From Corallococcus caeni (lineage in GTDB: Bacteria; Myxococcota; Myxococcia; Myxococcales; Myxococcaceae), in assembly GCF_036245865.1 (NCBI RefSeq), contig NZ_BTTW01000006.1, positions 62,001 through 126,000 on the forward strand: a stretch of 64,000 nt of DNA, in the 5' to 3' direction. Positions within the stretch are counted from its first letter, which is position 1. Every line of letters starts with the position of its first letter. Shown in pieces: positions 28,901 to 36,450 of this stretch. The position numbers and the translations under genes were made by a program. Under the pieces are notes generated by a model. The model made no database searches and was not told where the DNA came from. It was given only the letters and a program-made list of their open reading frames with translations.

Positions 28901-29116
28901 TCCTACACGTTCTCGCAGGTCCTCCCGGTCTACGATCCGAAGACCAAGACCTCCGGCACCGCGGCTGACCTGCCGACGGCGGACAGCGAAGGCAGCGTTC
29001 CGCTCGCGGACGGCTCGGGCAACCTGGCGTTCGAGGACGTGAACAAGAACTACAAGAACCCGGACCGCTACCAGGCCCCGCGGCAGATCCGCTTCGGTGT
29101 CCGGTACACGTTCTAA
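25937..29116 (+). CDS. oar: Oar-like TonB-dependent outer-membrane transporter
   Basis: This 1059-residue protein has a signal peptide ending AAFAQ, then a carboxypeptidase-regulatory-like beta domain (about residues 28-110, GTVINTEDKKPAADVVVTAT). A plug domain follows (GTTSPENGYVVDGLS, SGGVINAVTRSGSNEFHGS) and then a large beta-barrel ending in Phe. Length and layout match Myxococcus Oar, about 1061 residues, which is required for development and for secretion of protease PopC. From memory, recA1 and oar are close together in M. xanthus too, which supports orthology. Codon use is strongly biased, suggesting high expression. The ATG at 25937 follows ggaggggtttggt. Confidence 0.88.
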   Translation: MQVKQVLRETGVVLAAGLLYGSAAFAQSSVIIGTVINTEDKKPAADVVVTATSPNLQGEQTVVTDAQGNYRIPQLPPGTYTLRFEKESFKPFARPEIQLLLNRTIRVNVELLPESFSSTETIVGAPPTIDVGSTNQGVNVDQEFIKRIAVARPVGKGGATRSFESLAELAPGAQSDQYGVSINGTTSPENGYVVDGLSTNDPAFGVNASPLSIEFVQDVNIITGGYMPEFGRSTGGVINAVTRSGSNEFHGSVFANWTPGALEGNRKLVIEDGTTVTGLNALSNLGDFGATLGGPILKDKLWFFAGFAPSFQRYEHTRALNAFTLDDDGAVAKDANGFSVVQQIPGSERTYFADSRTIQFMGKLTYLINQDHNVSFALNGTPTVSGGLGKLQISPRSGGLPAAQNVRPEDIGQTENRANTTALALKYAGAFMEKKVLVDANLGWFHQTAGTPPADGSAIGATNGLAGYALAQYTRTRPLTQFESVPNAEEYCGTTTAEQLLRCPATNYLVGGPGFMSEATLDRYQINAKATYLLNAAGTHVFKAGVDTEFLTFDQKKAYSGSVFLQESSGTVNGRRIWVDNRRYGYQTAPDTPVFETLQQSSTSGTTIGGFLQDSWSIANRVTLNLGVRYDVQSMYGGDGNLALKLGNQWSPRIGAVLDPFANGRAKLFVNFARYYEQVPLNMMDRAFPGERRFSARRYLAEPGQAGGCDPSTLEGQRGNCASDAFIAPRAENTANANQLYSGGLVQSEPVDPDIEPQSSDEFVVGGEYELLANTRLGASYTHRDMNKVIEDMSRDDGNTYFLGNPGSGFAKEFPTPQRDYDAVTVYLNRTFTDGWLAQASYTWSRLYGNYPGLFRPENNQLDPNILADFDLIALLNNRTGLLPFDRTHAIKVFGAKEFNISNALSASIGLSYRGNSGTPINYLGAYPGYGQDETFILPRGTGGRTPWINSVDSNVGVNYRVSKDSVVSFTLDVFNLFNFQGVESVDDSYTFSQVLPVYDPKTKTSGTAADLPTADSEGSVPLADGSGNLAFEDVNKNYKNPDRYQAPRQIRFGVRYTF

Positions 29117-29146
29117 TCACCTGACCACGTGAGGAAGATCAGCAAC

Positions 29147-29887
29147 ATGCGCAAGAGCATTCTTTCGACGGTGGTGATGCTGGGAGCCGCGGGCAGCCTG
29201 ACCGCTTGCGACTTCGAGCAGCCGAGTGCCGGGTGCATCGTCCAGGACGCGTCCTTCGCGAACTGGTACGCCAAGTACGATGCGGTCGGCGCCCCCACGG
29301 GCGCGGACTGCAGCCGGTTCGAGCCGCTCACCGGTGAGCAGCTCGGGGTGTGGAAGTTCGCGGACCCGAAGGCGAACACGGCCAAGCTCGTGATCCGCCC
29401 CCTGACGCTCGCGGGCCTGGGCCAGTTCGACGCGACCAACACGTTCGACGGGCTTCAGGCGACGGGCAACCTGTCCACGACGACGGACGCGGAGGACTTC
29501 TGCGCGGCGTCGGACTTCAACACGGCCGGCGTCAACGCGAACACGGGCAAGGCCAACGAGGGCAAGCCGAACGAGCGGGACTACTCGGTCTCGCCCAGCC
29601 AGAAGACGTACCAGTTCAACAACGTCCGGGTGTACTCGAACCCTGGCGCGCCGGGCACGCAGATGACCGGCGAGGTGACCTACACGAGCAACGGCTGCGT
29701 CGCGCAGTACGTCATGCGCGCGGTGTGGCCGGTGACGCCTTGTGACCCGGAGCTGGATCCGAACGTGGAGGAGAACTTCGTCGACACGTGCGGTCTGGGC
29801 TCTGGCATCAACCCGGACTTCGCGGTGACGTGCGACCCTGAGCTCGGGTTCTGCGTTCCTTCGAAGGCCATCCCGTCGTTCAAGTAG
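29147..29887 (+). CDS. Putative lipoprotein downstream of oar
   Basis: This 246-residue protein has a lipoprotein signal (MRKSILSTVVMLGAAGSLTAC) with the modified Cys at residue 21. About seven further Cys are spread along the chain, four of them in the last 55 residues (TPCDPELDPN, DTCGLG, VTCDPELGFC). I recognise no enzyme motif. It begins 30 bases after oar and shares its high-expression codon use, so it is probably an outer-membrane partner of the transporter, analogous to surface lipoproteins that pair with other TonB-dependent receptors. The ATG at 29147 is preferred to an in-frame GTG six codons upstream. Confidence 0.78.
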   Translation: MRKSILSTVVMLGAAGSLTACDFEQPSAGCIVQDASFANWYAKYDAVGAPTGADCSRFEPLTGEQLGVWKFADPKANTAKLVIRPLTLAGLGQFDATNTFDGLQATGNLSTTTDAEDFCAASDFNTAGVNANTGKANEGKPNERDYSVSPSQKTYQFNNVRVYSNPGAPGTQMTGEVTYTSNGCVAQYVMRAVWPVTPCDPELDPNVEENFVDTCGLGSGINPDFAVTCDPELGFCVPSKAIPSFK

Positions 29888-29915
29888 TCGGCACCGACCG
29901 ACCCTGAAGGCCAAC

Positions 29916-29964
29916 GCGGCCCCGGCAGCCCCTCCCCCACGCGGGAGTGGCGGTCCGGGGCCGC
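29916..29964 (+). terminator. Hairpin after the oar operon
   Basis: GCGGCCCCGG at 29916-29925 pairs exactly with CCGGGGCCGC at 29955-29964, and the loop contains a second small stem (CTCCC/GGGAG). The sequence after it, gctgttgtt, is mildly T-rich. It lies 29 bases after the lipoprotein stop. Confidence 0.6.
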
Positions 29965-30002
29965 GCTGTTGTTAGTGTCTGGATTCCACTGTCGGGAGGA
30001 CC

Positions 30003-31547
30003 ATGGAGGGCCGATACGAACTCATCGAGCACGTCTGCTCGCTTCTCGCGGACGAAGTGGGGACGCTCCGCAAGGAGGCGCCCTACCGGGTCGCGCTCTG
30101 CTACCCGAGCCCCTACCACGTGGGCATGAGCTCGCTGGGCTACCAGGCCATCTACCGGGAGGTGCATGCGCACGCGGGCGCGACCGCGGAGCGTGTCTTC
30201 CTTCCCGATGATGTCGAGACATACAAGAGAACACGGACGCCATTGTTTACCTGGGAATCCCAGGCATCGGTGTCTGGCTTTGAAATGCTTGCATTCTCCG
30301 TGGCTTACGAATTGGAGCTCACGGGTTTGTTCACGATGTTGGAGTTGTCTGGTTTGCCGGTTCTTGCCTCGGAGCGGGATGCAAGGCATCCGCTGGTGGT
30401 GGCGGGCGGCCCGCTGACGTTCTCCAACCCGGATCCGCTGGAGCCCTTCGTGGACGTGCTCGTCCAGGGGGAGGCGGAGGATCTGATCCACGTGCTGCTG
30501 GAGGCCGCGGCCTCCATGGAGCGCGAGGCGCTGCTGGATTACCTGGCGAAGGTCCCCGGCTTCCGGGTGCCCGGGCGGGGCGGAGCGCGCTACCACGTGG
30601 CGAAGGCGACGGACGCCCGGCTGCCGGCGCGCACGCAGATCATCACGCCGCACACGGAGCTGCGCTCGATGTTCCTCATCGAGCCGGAGCGTGGCTGCTC
30701 GCGCGGCTGCCACTACTGCGTCATGCGCCGCACGACGAATGGCGGCATGCGCACGGTGCCTCCGGAGCGGGTGCTGTCGCTCATCCCGGACTACGCGAAG
30801 CGCGTGGGGCTGGTGGGCGCGGCGGTGACGGACCATCCGCGCATCGTGGAGCTGCTGCGCACCATCGTGGACTCGGGGCGTGAGGTGGGGGTGTCCTCGC
30901 TGCGCGCGGACCGGCTCACCCAGGAGCTGGTGGATCAGCTCCGGCGGGGCGGGGCGACGAACCTCACGGTGGCCGCGGACGGGGCTTCCCAGAAGATGCG
31001 GAACCTGGTGGACCGCAAGCACTCCGAGGAGCAGATCGTCCGCGCAGCGCGGTTCGCTCGCACCGCGGGCATGAAGCAGCTCAAGGTCTACAACGTGGTG
31101 GGCCTGCCGCATGAGGACGACGCGGACATCGACGAGCTGATCCGCTTCACCACGGAGCTGTCGCGCATCCTGCCGGTGGCGCTGGGTGTGGCTCCCTTCG
31201 TGGCCAAGCGGAACACGCCGCTGGACGGAGCGCCCTTCGCGGGGCTGCGCGAGGTGGAGAACAAGCTGGAGCGGCTGCGCAAGGGCCTTCGCGGGCGGGC
31301 GGAGGTGCGGCCCACGTCCGCGCGCTGGGCCTGGGTGGAGTACATGCTGGCCCAGTGCGGCCCGGAGGCGGGGCTCGCCGCCATGGACGCCTGGCGCGCG
31401 GGGGGCAGCTTCGCCGCGTGGAAGCGGGCCTTCCAGGAGCGCGGGTGCGAGCCGTACCTGGCCCGCCGCGTGGAGGACGGGCGGCGCCAGCCCACGGTGT
31501 GGCCCGTCGTGCCGGGCCGCCCGCCGCCCCAGCCGTCCGCCGCCTGA
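30003..31547 (+). CDS. B12-binding-like radical SAM protein
   Basis: This 514-residue protein has an N-terminal region resembling a cobalamin-binding/Rossmann fold (VALCYPSPYHVGMSSLGYQ). A radical SAM core follows, with the [4Fe-4S] motif CSRGCHYC near residues 236-243. A segment VYNVVGLPHEDDADID is typical of the B12-radical SAM superfamily. It resembles the TIGR03960-type family, whose role is not clearly established. The start follows gggaggacc. Bases 30200-30370 (about residues 66-122) are much less GC-rich than the rest and use rare codons such as AGA, ACA, TTG and CTT. Confidence 0.82.
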   Translation: MEGRYELIEHVCSLLADEVGTLRKEAPYRVALCYPSPYHVGMSSLGYQAIYREVHAHAGATAERVFLPDDVETYKRTRTPLFTWESQASVSGFEMLAFSVAYELELTGLFTMLELSGLPVLASERDARHPLVVAGGPLTFSNPDPLEPFVDVLVQGEAEDLIHVLLEAAASMEREALLDYLAKVPGFRVPGRGGARYHVAKATDARLPARTQIITPHTELRSMFLIEPERGCSRGCHYCVMRRTTNGGMRTVPPERVLSLIPDYAKRVGLVGAAVTDHPRIVELLRTIVDSGREVGVSSLRADRLTQELVDQLRRGGATNLTVAADGASQKMRNLVDRKHSEEQIVRAARFARTAGMKQLKVYNVVGLPHEDDADIDELIRFTTELSRILPVALGVAPFVAKRNTPLDGAPFAGLREVENKLERLRKGLRGRAEVRPTSARWAWVEYMLAQCGPEAGLAAMDAWRAGGSFAAWKRAFQERGCEPYLARRVEDGRRQPTVWPVVPGRPPPQPSAA

Positions 31548-31645
31548 CGGGGCCCGCAAAGGCCGTATTCGCCGGGCTCCGCTTTCGCTAGAAGACGGGC
31601 AGCGGGGCCGATGGCCGGCACTCGCATGGCCTCGGAGAGCATCTG

Positions 31646-32584
31646 GTGAGCACGCAGCGCGTGGAAAAGTCGTGGCAGAAGACGGGCCTCAAGGACTACT
31701 CGACGGAGGCCCTGCTGGGCACGCTGGGGCACTACGGGGTCCCCGTGGGCGAAGAGGACTACCGCAAGCTGGCGGAGTCCGCCTATCCGCTCGGCATCGC
31801 CCAGCAGTGGGCGGCGAAGTGGAAGGGCACCGGCCCCTTCAAGGACTACGTCGTGGCCGCGGCCGTGGAGCTGTGGCGCCGGTGGATGCCGGACCGCGTG
31901 TCCCCGCAGGACTTCACGCAGAGCCTGGCGACGCTGATGCAGGTGCTCGTGCACAAGCTCAACGGCGCGAAGGAGGCCCCGGTGGCCTCCGCCTTCGAGC
32001 ACGTGAAGTCCCTGCGCTCGAAGCTGACGGTGGATGACAAGGGTGCGCTGCCCCAGCCGTTCCTCCAGGAGGCGCTGGCGCCCTTCTCGGAGAAGGACGC
32101 GGAGCTGTTCGACAGCCTGGCGGAGTCGCTGGCCGCCCAGGGGCACCTGGACGACGCGACGGCGTTCGCCGACGTGGAGGAGTTCCTGCTGCCCGACCGG
32201 CGCGGCATCTCCCAGGCGGTGGTGCGCGCCGCGAAGGGCGAGCGCGAGCCGGCCATCCAGGACCTCAAGAACCTCATCCACGACACGGCCCGCGCGCCCA
32301 TCTCGCGCCTGCTGGCGGTGGACGGCCTCATCCACCTGCAGGCGTGGATCGACGCGAACGTCGAAGGCCGCGGCCTGCTGGCGGAGGCGGAGAAGGCCAA
32401 CGACATCCACCTGGCGCTCGACCTGGTGCCCCGCCTGGAGCACGTCTTCAAGCAGCAGAACGACCGGTCCGCGCTCCTGGAGCTGATGGGCACGCAGGAG
32501 CGGCTGGAGGCCCTGCACGACAAGATGCACCCGGGTCACCGGGCGCACCGCCACCAGCACGCGCAGCCCCAGCGCCGCCGCTAA
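31646..32584 (+). CDS. Helical protein of unknown function
   Basis: This 312-residue soluble protein appears all-helical and charged. It starts at a GTG (STQRVEKSWQKTGLKDYS) with a ggag sequence about 10 bases upstream. It ends with a His/Arg/Gln-rich tail (HPGHRAHRHQHAQPQRRR), which could bind metal or nucleic acid. The middle contains repeated helix pairs, suggestive of a HEAT-like or TPR-like solenoid, but I cannot identify a family. It is monocistronic and convergent with the nuclease-like gene 12 bases away. Confidence 0.7.
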   Translation: MSTQRVEKSWQKTGLKDYSTEALLGTLGHYGVPVGEEDYRKLAESAYPLGIAQQWAAKWKGTGPFKDYVVAAAVELWRRWMPDRVSPQDFTQSLATLMQVLVHKLNGAKEAPVASAFEHVKSLRSKLTVDDKGALPQPFLQEALAPFSEKDAELFDSLAESLAAQGHLDDATAFADVEEFLLPDRRGISQAVVRAAKGEREPAIQDLKNLIHDTARAPISRLLAVDGLIHLQAWIDANVEGRGLLAEAEKANDIHLALDLVPRLEHVFKQQNDRSALLELMGTQERLEALHDKMHPGHRAHRHQHAQPQRRR

Positions 32585-32596
32585 TCGGCCGGAGCG

Positions 32597-33223
32597 TCAG
32601 GTCCCCGTGCGCCGGGGGCCCTGGGATTCCGGGGCCTCGGGCGCCTGGGGCTCGCTGACCGTGGAGGCCGTCGATGCGGCCTCCGCGTCTGGCGTGCCGG
32701 GCATCACCGGCGCCGCGCGCTTGAGCTTCACCGTGATGACGCCGGGCACGCCTTCCGCCACGTCGCGCACGGGCACCACGGCGCCCACGGTGGTGTAGCG
32801 GATGGCGCCCGTCTGGGTGAAGGCGTGCTTGAGGGCGTACTCCTTCGCGCGGGGGAGGAACCACTCGCGAACCCGGGGCAGGGGCAGCGCGTGCAGTTCG
32901 CCCTGCGTGAGGAACACGTACAGCATCAGGTCCGCGCCGCTGTAGAGGAAGCAGCCCGGGGTGTCCTTCTCCAGGTTGGAGATGAGCTCGAAGAAGTAGC
33001 GGCGGCGGGTGGCCTGCCGGTCGCCCTTCACCTCGATGCCGCGCACCTCTCCGGAGGGCAGCTCCCAGAGCAGGTCCACGCCCCGGTGCTGGAAGCGCGG
33101 ATCCAACTGCACGTCGTGCACGCGCGAGCCGGGCTCCGTCTCCAGAAGCCACGCGCGGGCGTGCTGCACGGCCCGGTCGGCCGCGCCCTGCACACCCCGC
33201 ATGCTGAAGCTGCGTCCACCCAT
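32597..33223 (-). CDS. Putative PD-(D/E)XK nuclease-fold protein
   Basis: This 208-residue protein contains HRGVDLLWELPSGEVRGIEV followed by KGDR. That fits the metal-binding Asp and the E-x-K of the PD-(D/E)XK fold, and the next helix begins YFFELISNLEKDT. The C-terminal third is Ala/Pro/Glu-rich and probably disordered. No partner methylase or other restriction gene is near. It lies 5 bases after the DUF4920 gene on the same strand, so the two are probably co-transcribed. The assignment rests on motif pattern only; the start (ATG at 33223) lacks a clear ribosome binding site. Confidence 0.6.
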   Translation of the reverse strand: MGGRSFSMRGVQGAADRAVQHARAWLLETEPGSRVHDVQLDPRFQHRGVDLLWELPSGEVRGIEVKGDRQATRRRYFFELISNLEKDTPGCFLYSGADLMLYVFLTQGELHALPLPRVREWFLPRAKEYALKHAFTQTGAIRYTTVGAVVPVRDVAEGVPGVITVKLKRAAPVMPGTPDAEAASTASTVSEPQAPEAPESQGPRRTGT

Positions 33224-33228
33224 CGCGA

Positions 33229-33786
33229 CTAGCGGCGCAGCTCGACGCCGGAGGCCACGAGCTGCACCTCGCGGGGCTTGCCGTCGGTGCCGCGCGGGAC
33301 GATGGCGCCTTCCGCCTCGTAGTGCTTCGCGTGGGCGTCGCTCAGCTCCGCGACCTTCACCACGCCCTCCACGCGCGCCTGCGAGCCCGCGGAGTCCAGC
33401 GGGACGAAGAAGCCGTAGTCCTTGAACGTCACGCGCACGCCGGGGCTCTTGGCGTCCTGGGCCAGCTCCAGCCAGCAGCCCTTCTTCTCACACGCCTTGC
33501 GCACCTGGCCCTCCACGCGCACGACCTTGCCGTCGTGGGCCTGGGGCTTCGCGAGCAGCTCCGCGAGCTTCACCGTGGGCTCGCCCTTGAGGGGCTCTCC
33601 GCGGGTGAGCGTCCAGCCGGTGCTGGCGGCCTTGGCGGCCTCGGGCGTCTTCGCGTCGGCGGGGTGGTGGCAGTCGCTCGACGCGGCTTCGGCCTTGGCC
33701 TTGGCGGGCGCGGGCGTCTTGTCCGCCGCGAGGGCCACGAGGGGAGCGGCGACCAGCATCACGAGGGCGGTGCGGAGCATGTGCAT
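33229..33786 (-). CDS. Exported DUF4920-like protein
   Basis: This 185-residue protein has a signal peptide (MHMLRTALVMLVAAPLVALA) and an OB-fold-like domain of the DUF4920 type. The key motif is CEKKGCWLEL, preceded by GKVVRVEGQV and followed by RVTFKDYGFFVPLD. The two Cys of the motif may bind metal or form a disulfide; a further Cys and two His occur near the N-terminus (SSDCHHPAD). The function of the family is unknown. The start could be either of two in-frame ATGs two codons apart. Confidence 0.75.
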   Translation of the reverse strand: MHMLRTALVMLVAAPLVALAADKTPAPAKAKAEAASSDCHHPADAKTPEAAKAASTGWTLTRGEPLKGEPTVKLAELLAKPQAHDGKVVRVEGQVRKACEKKGCWLELAQDAKSPGVRVTFKDYGFFVPLDSAGSQARVEGVVKVAELSDAHAKHYEAEGAIVPRGTDGKPREVQLVASGVELRR

Positions 33787-33875
33787 GCCCGTTCGCTTAG
33801 CCCAGGTTTCCGGGGCCCGGCAAGGCACCCCTTCCATCCTCGCGACTTGTCCCGCACACTCGGCGCGAGGTGCGC

Positions 33876-34307
33876 ATGAAGGTCACCATTCCCGCTCCCA
33901 ACCGCCGGGTGGGCACATTCGAATGGCTCGGCATCGTCGGACTCGGGGGGCTGCTCGTGGGCCGCTACATCCCCGTGGCCCGCATCATCCCGTTCTGGGG
34001 CTGTGTGCTGCGCGAGCACACAGGCTGGCCCTGCCTGGGCTGTGGGCTCACCCGCGTGGCGGACCGCGTCGCGCACTTCAACATCCCGGGCGCCTGGGAG
34101 GCCAACCCCCTGGGCACCGTGTGCGCGCTGCTGTTCGCGCTGGCCGCGGTGGTGACGGCCCTGCACTTCCTCTTCGCGCTGCCCATCCCGGAGGTGGAGC
34201 TGGACGAGCGCGAGTGGCGGTGGGTGCGCATCGCGTTCCCGCTGGTGTTGCTGGTCAATTACGCCTACGTCGTGGTGCACACCCGTTTCCCGCACCTGCT
34301 GTCCTGA
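33876..34307 (+). CDS. DUF2752 membrane protein
   Basis: This 143-residue protein has three hydrophobic helices and the DUF2752 signature: CVLREHTGWPCLGCGLTRVA, followed by HFNIPGAWEANPLG. The Cys pairs in TGxPCxGCGxTR are the hallmark of this family of unknown function. The ATG at 33876 follows a gcgagg site by 5 bases; a GTG at 33870 is less likely. It precedes plsY by 22 bases in the same direction. Confidence 0.85.
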   Translation: MKVTIPAPNRRVGTFEWLGIVGLGGLLVGRYIPVARIIPFWGCVLREHTGWPCLGCGLTRVADRVAHFNIPGAWEANPLGTVCALLFALAAVVTALHFLFALPIPEVELDEREWRWVRIAFPLVLLVNYAYVVVHTRFPHLLS

Positions 34308-34329
34308 GGGCAGGACCCTGTTTTCCTCC

Positions 34330-34908
<579 letters not shown>

Positions 34909-36105
34909 GCCGGGGCGCGGCGTCGGGGCGCGGTAGCCCAGGAGCGTGCAGGGGATGGGGCCGTTCCACACGTCGCGCCGGGCCATGGGATGCGCGTGGA
35001 AGGCGCTCTCGAAGGCGGGGTTGCCGGACAGCACCCAGACGCGCCAGCCCTGGAGCGCACGCAGCGAGTCACCCAGCTTGAAGTAGAAGGTCTTCATGCC
35101 CTTCTGGCCGCCGGAGCCGAGCCGGTCGCCATAGGGCGGGTTGGTGAGGATGAGCCCGCCACCCTCCGGCAGGGGCGGAAGCTTCGTCGCGTCGCCCTCC
35201 GCGAGCTGGATCTCCTCTCCCAGCCGCGCCGCCTTCACGTTGCGATCCGCGGCCTCCAGGGCCTCATCGCTCTTGTCGAAGCCGAGGATGGGGACCTCCA
35301 CCTTGCGCTCGTTGCGCCGCGCGTCCGCGCGCAGGTCCGCGAGCAGCTCCTTCGCGCGCGTGCCCAGGTGCGGCCAGCGCTCCACCGCGAAGGTCCGGTT
35401 GATGCCGGGGGCCCGCTTGCGCGCGATGAGGCCGCCCTCGATGACGATGGTGCCCGAGCCGCACATGGGGTCCACCAGCGCCTCCGTGCCGGTGTAGCCC
35501 GCCGCGCGCAGGAGGGCCGCGGCCAGGTTCTCCTTCAGGGGCGCGGGGGTGGGGCGCACGCGGTAGCCGCGCCGGTGCAGCGGGTCACCGCACAGGTCCA
35601 GGGAGAGGGACAGCTTCTCCTTCACCAGGTGCGCCACCACGGACACGTCCGGGTTGCGCGTGTCCACGTCCGGCCGCGAGCCCAGCTTTTCGCGCAGGCG
35701 GTCCACGATGGCGTCCTTCACCTTCAGGGCCACGAAGCCGGAGTGCGCGTGCTCGGTGTCCTTCAGGTTCGCGTCCACCGCGAACGTCACGTTCGTCGTG
35801 AGGTGCTCCTCCCACGGCACGCTGGCCACGGCGTCGTAGAGCCCCTGGGCGCCGTGCGCGTCGAACTCGCCCAGCGGGTAGAGCACGCGCATGGCGATGC
35901 GGGACCAGAGGCAGACGTTGAGGGCCTCGTCGAGCGCGGCCATGAAGCGCACGCCGCCTCGGTCCTGGCGGATGCGCTTCGCGCCAAGCTCCTTCAGCTC
36001 CTCGGCGAGCAGGTCCTCGGTGCCACGCGCGGCGGTGGCGAATAGGGCAAGACGTTCAGCCATGGTGCACCGCCCTTAGACGACCCCGGGCCGATTGGGA
36101 ACTGC

Positions 36106-36390
36106 TCAGGTGGCCACTACCTCGTACATCGTGAAGGTGGCGTCCTCCTGGGACGCGCTGGCCCCCTTCGCCCGCTGGAAGTCCTCCGACTGGAAGTAGG
36201 CCCGCATGGAGTCCCGGTCCTTCCAGCGCGTGACGAGCAGGATTTCAGGCGAGCGCTCGAACGACCGCAGCACCTCCAGGCCCAGGAAGCCCGCGTGGCC
36301 GTCCACGCGCCGTGAGCGCTCCTGGAGCCGGTGGACCCAGCCGTCGGCCTCTTCGGGGGACGCGCGGAAGCGGGTGATGGCGACGATCAT
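36106..36390 (-). CDS. Antibiotic biosynthesis monooxygenase (ABM) fold protein
   Basis: This 94-residue protein is a single ferredoxin-like alpha/beta domain of the dimeric ABM type. Typical segments are MIVAITRFRAS, HAGFLGLEVLRS and EILLVTRWKDRDSMRAYFQS. Family members include cofactor-free monooxygenases and haem-degrading enzymes; I cannot tell which, and many are of unknown role. It lies between the methyltransferase and ftsK, all on the same strand. Confidence 0.82.
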   Translation of the reverse strand: MIVAITRFRASPEEADGWVHRLQERSRRVDGHAGFLGLEVLRSFERSPEILLVTRWKDRDSMRAYFQSEDFQRAKGASASQEDATFTMYEVVAT

Positions 36391-36450
36391 GACCGAGGGG
36401 AAACCCCGGGGGACGGGTGTCCGTTCCCCCGGGCTTGCGGTGGCGGCGGG

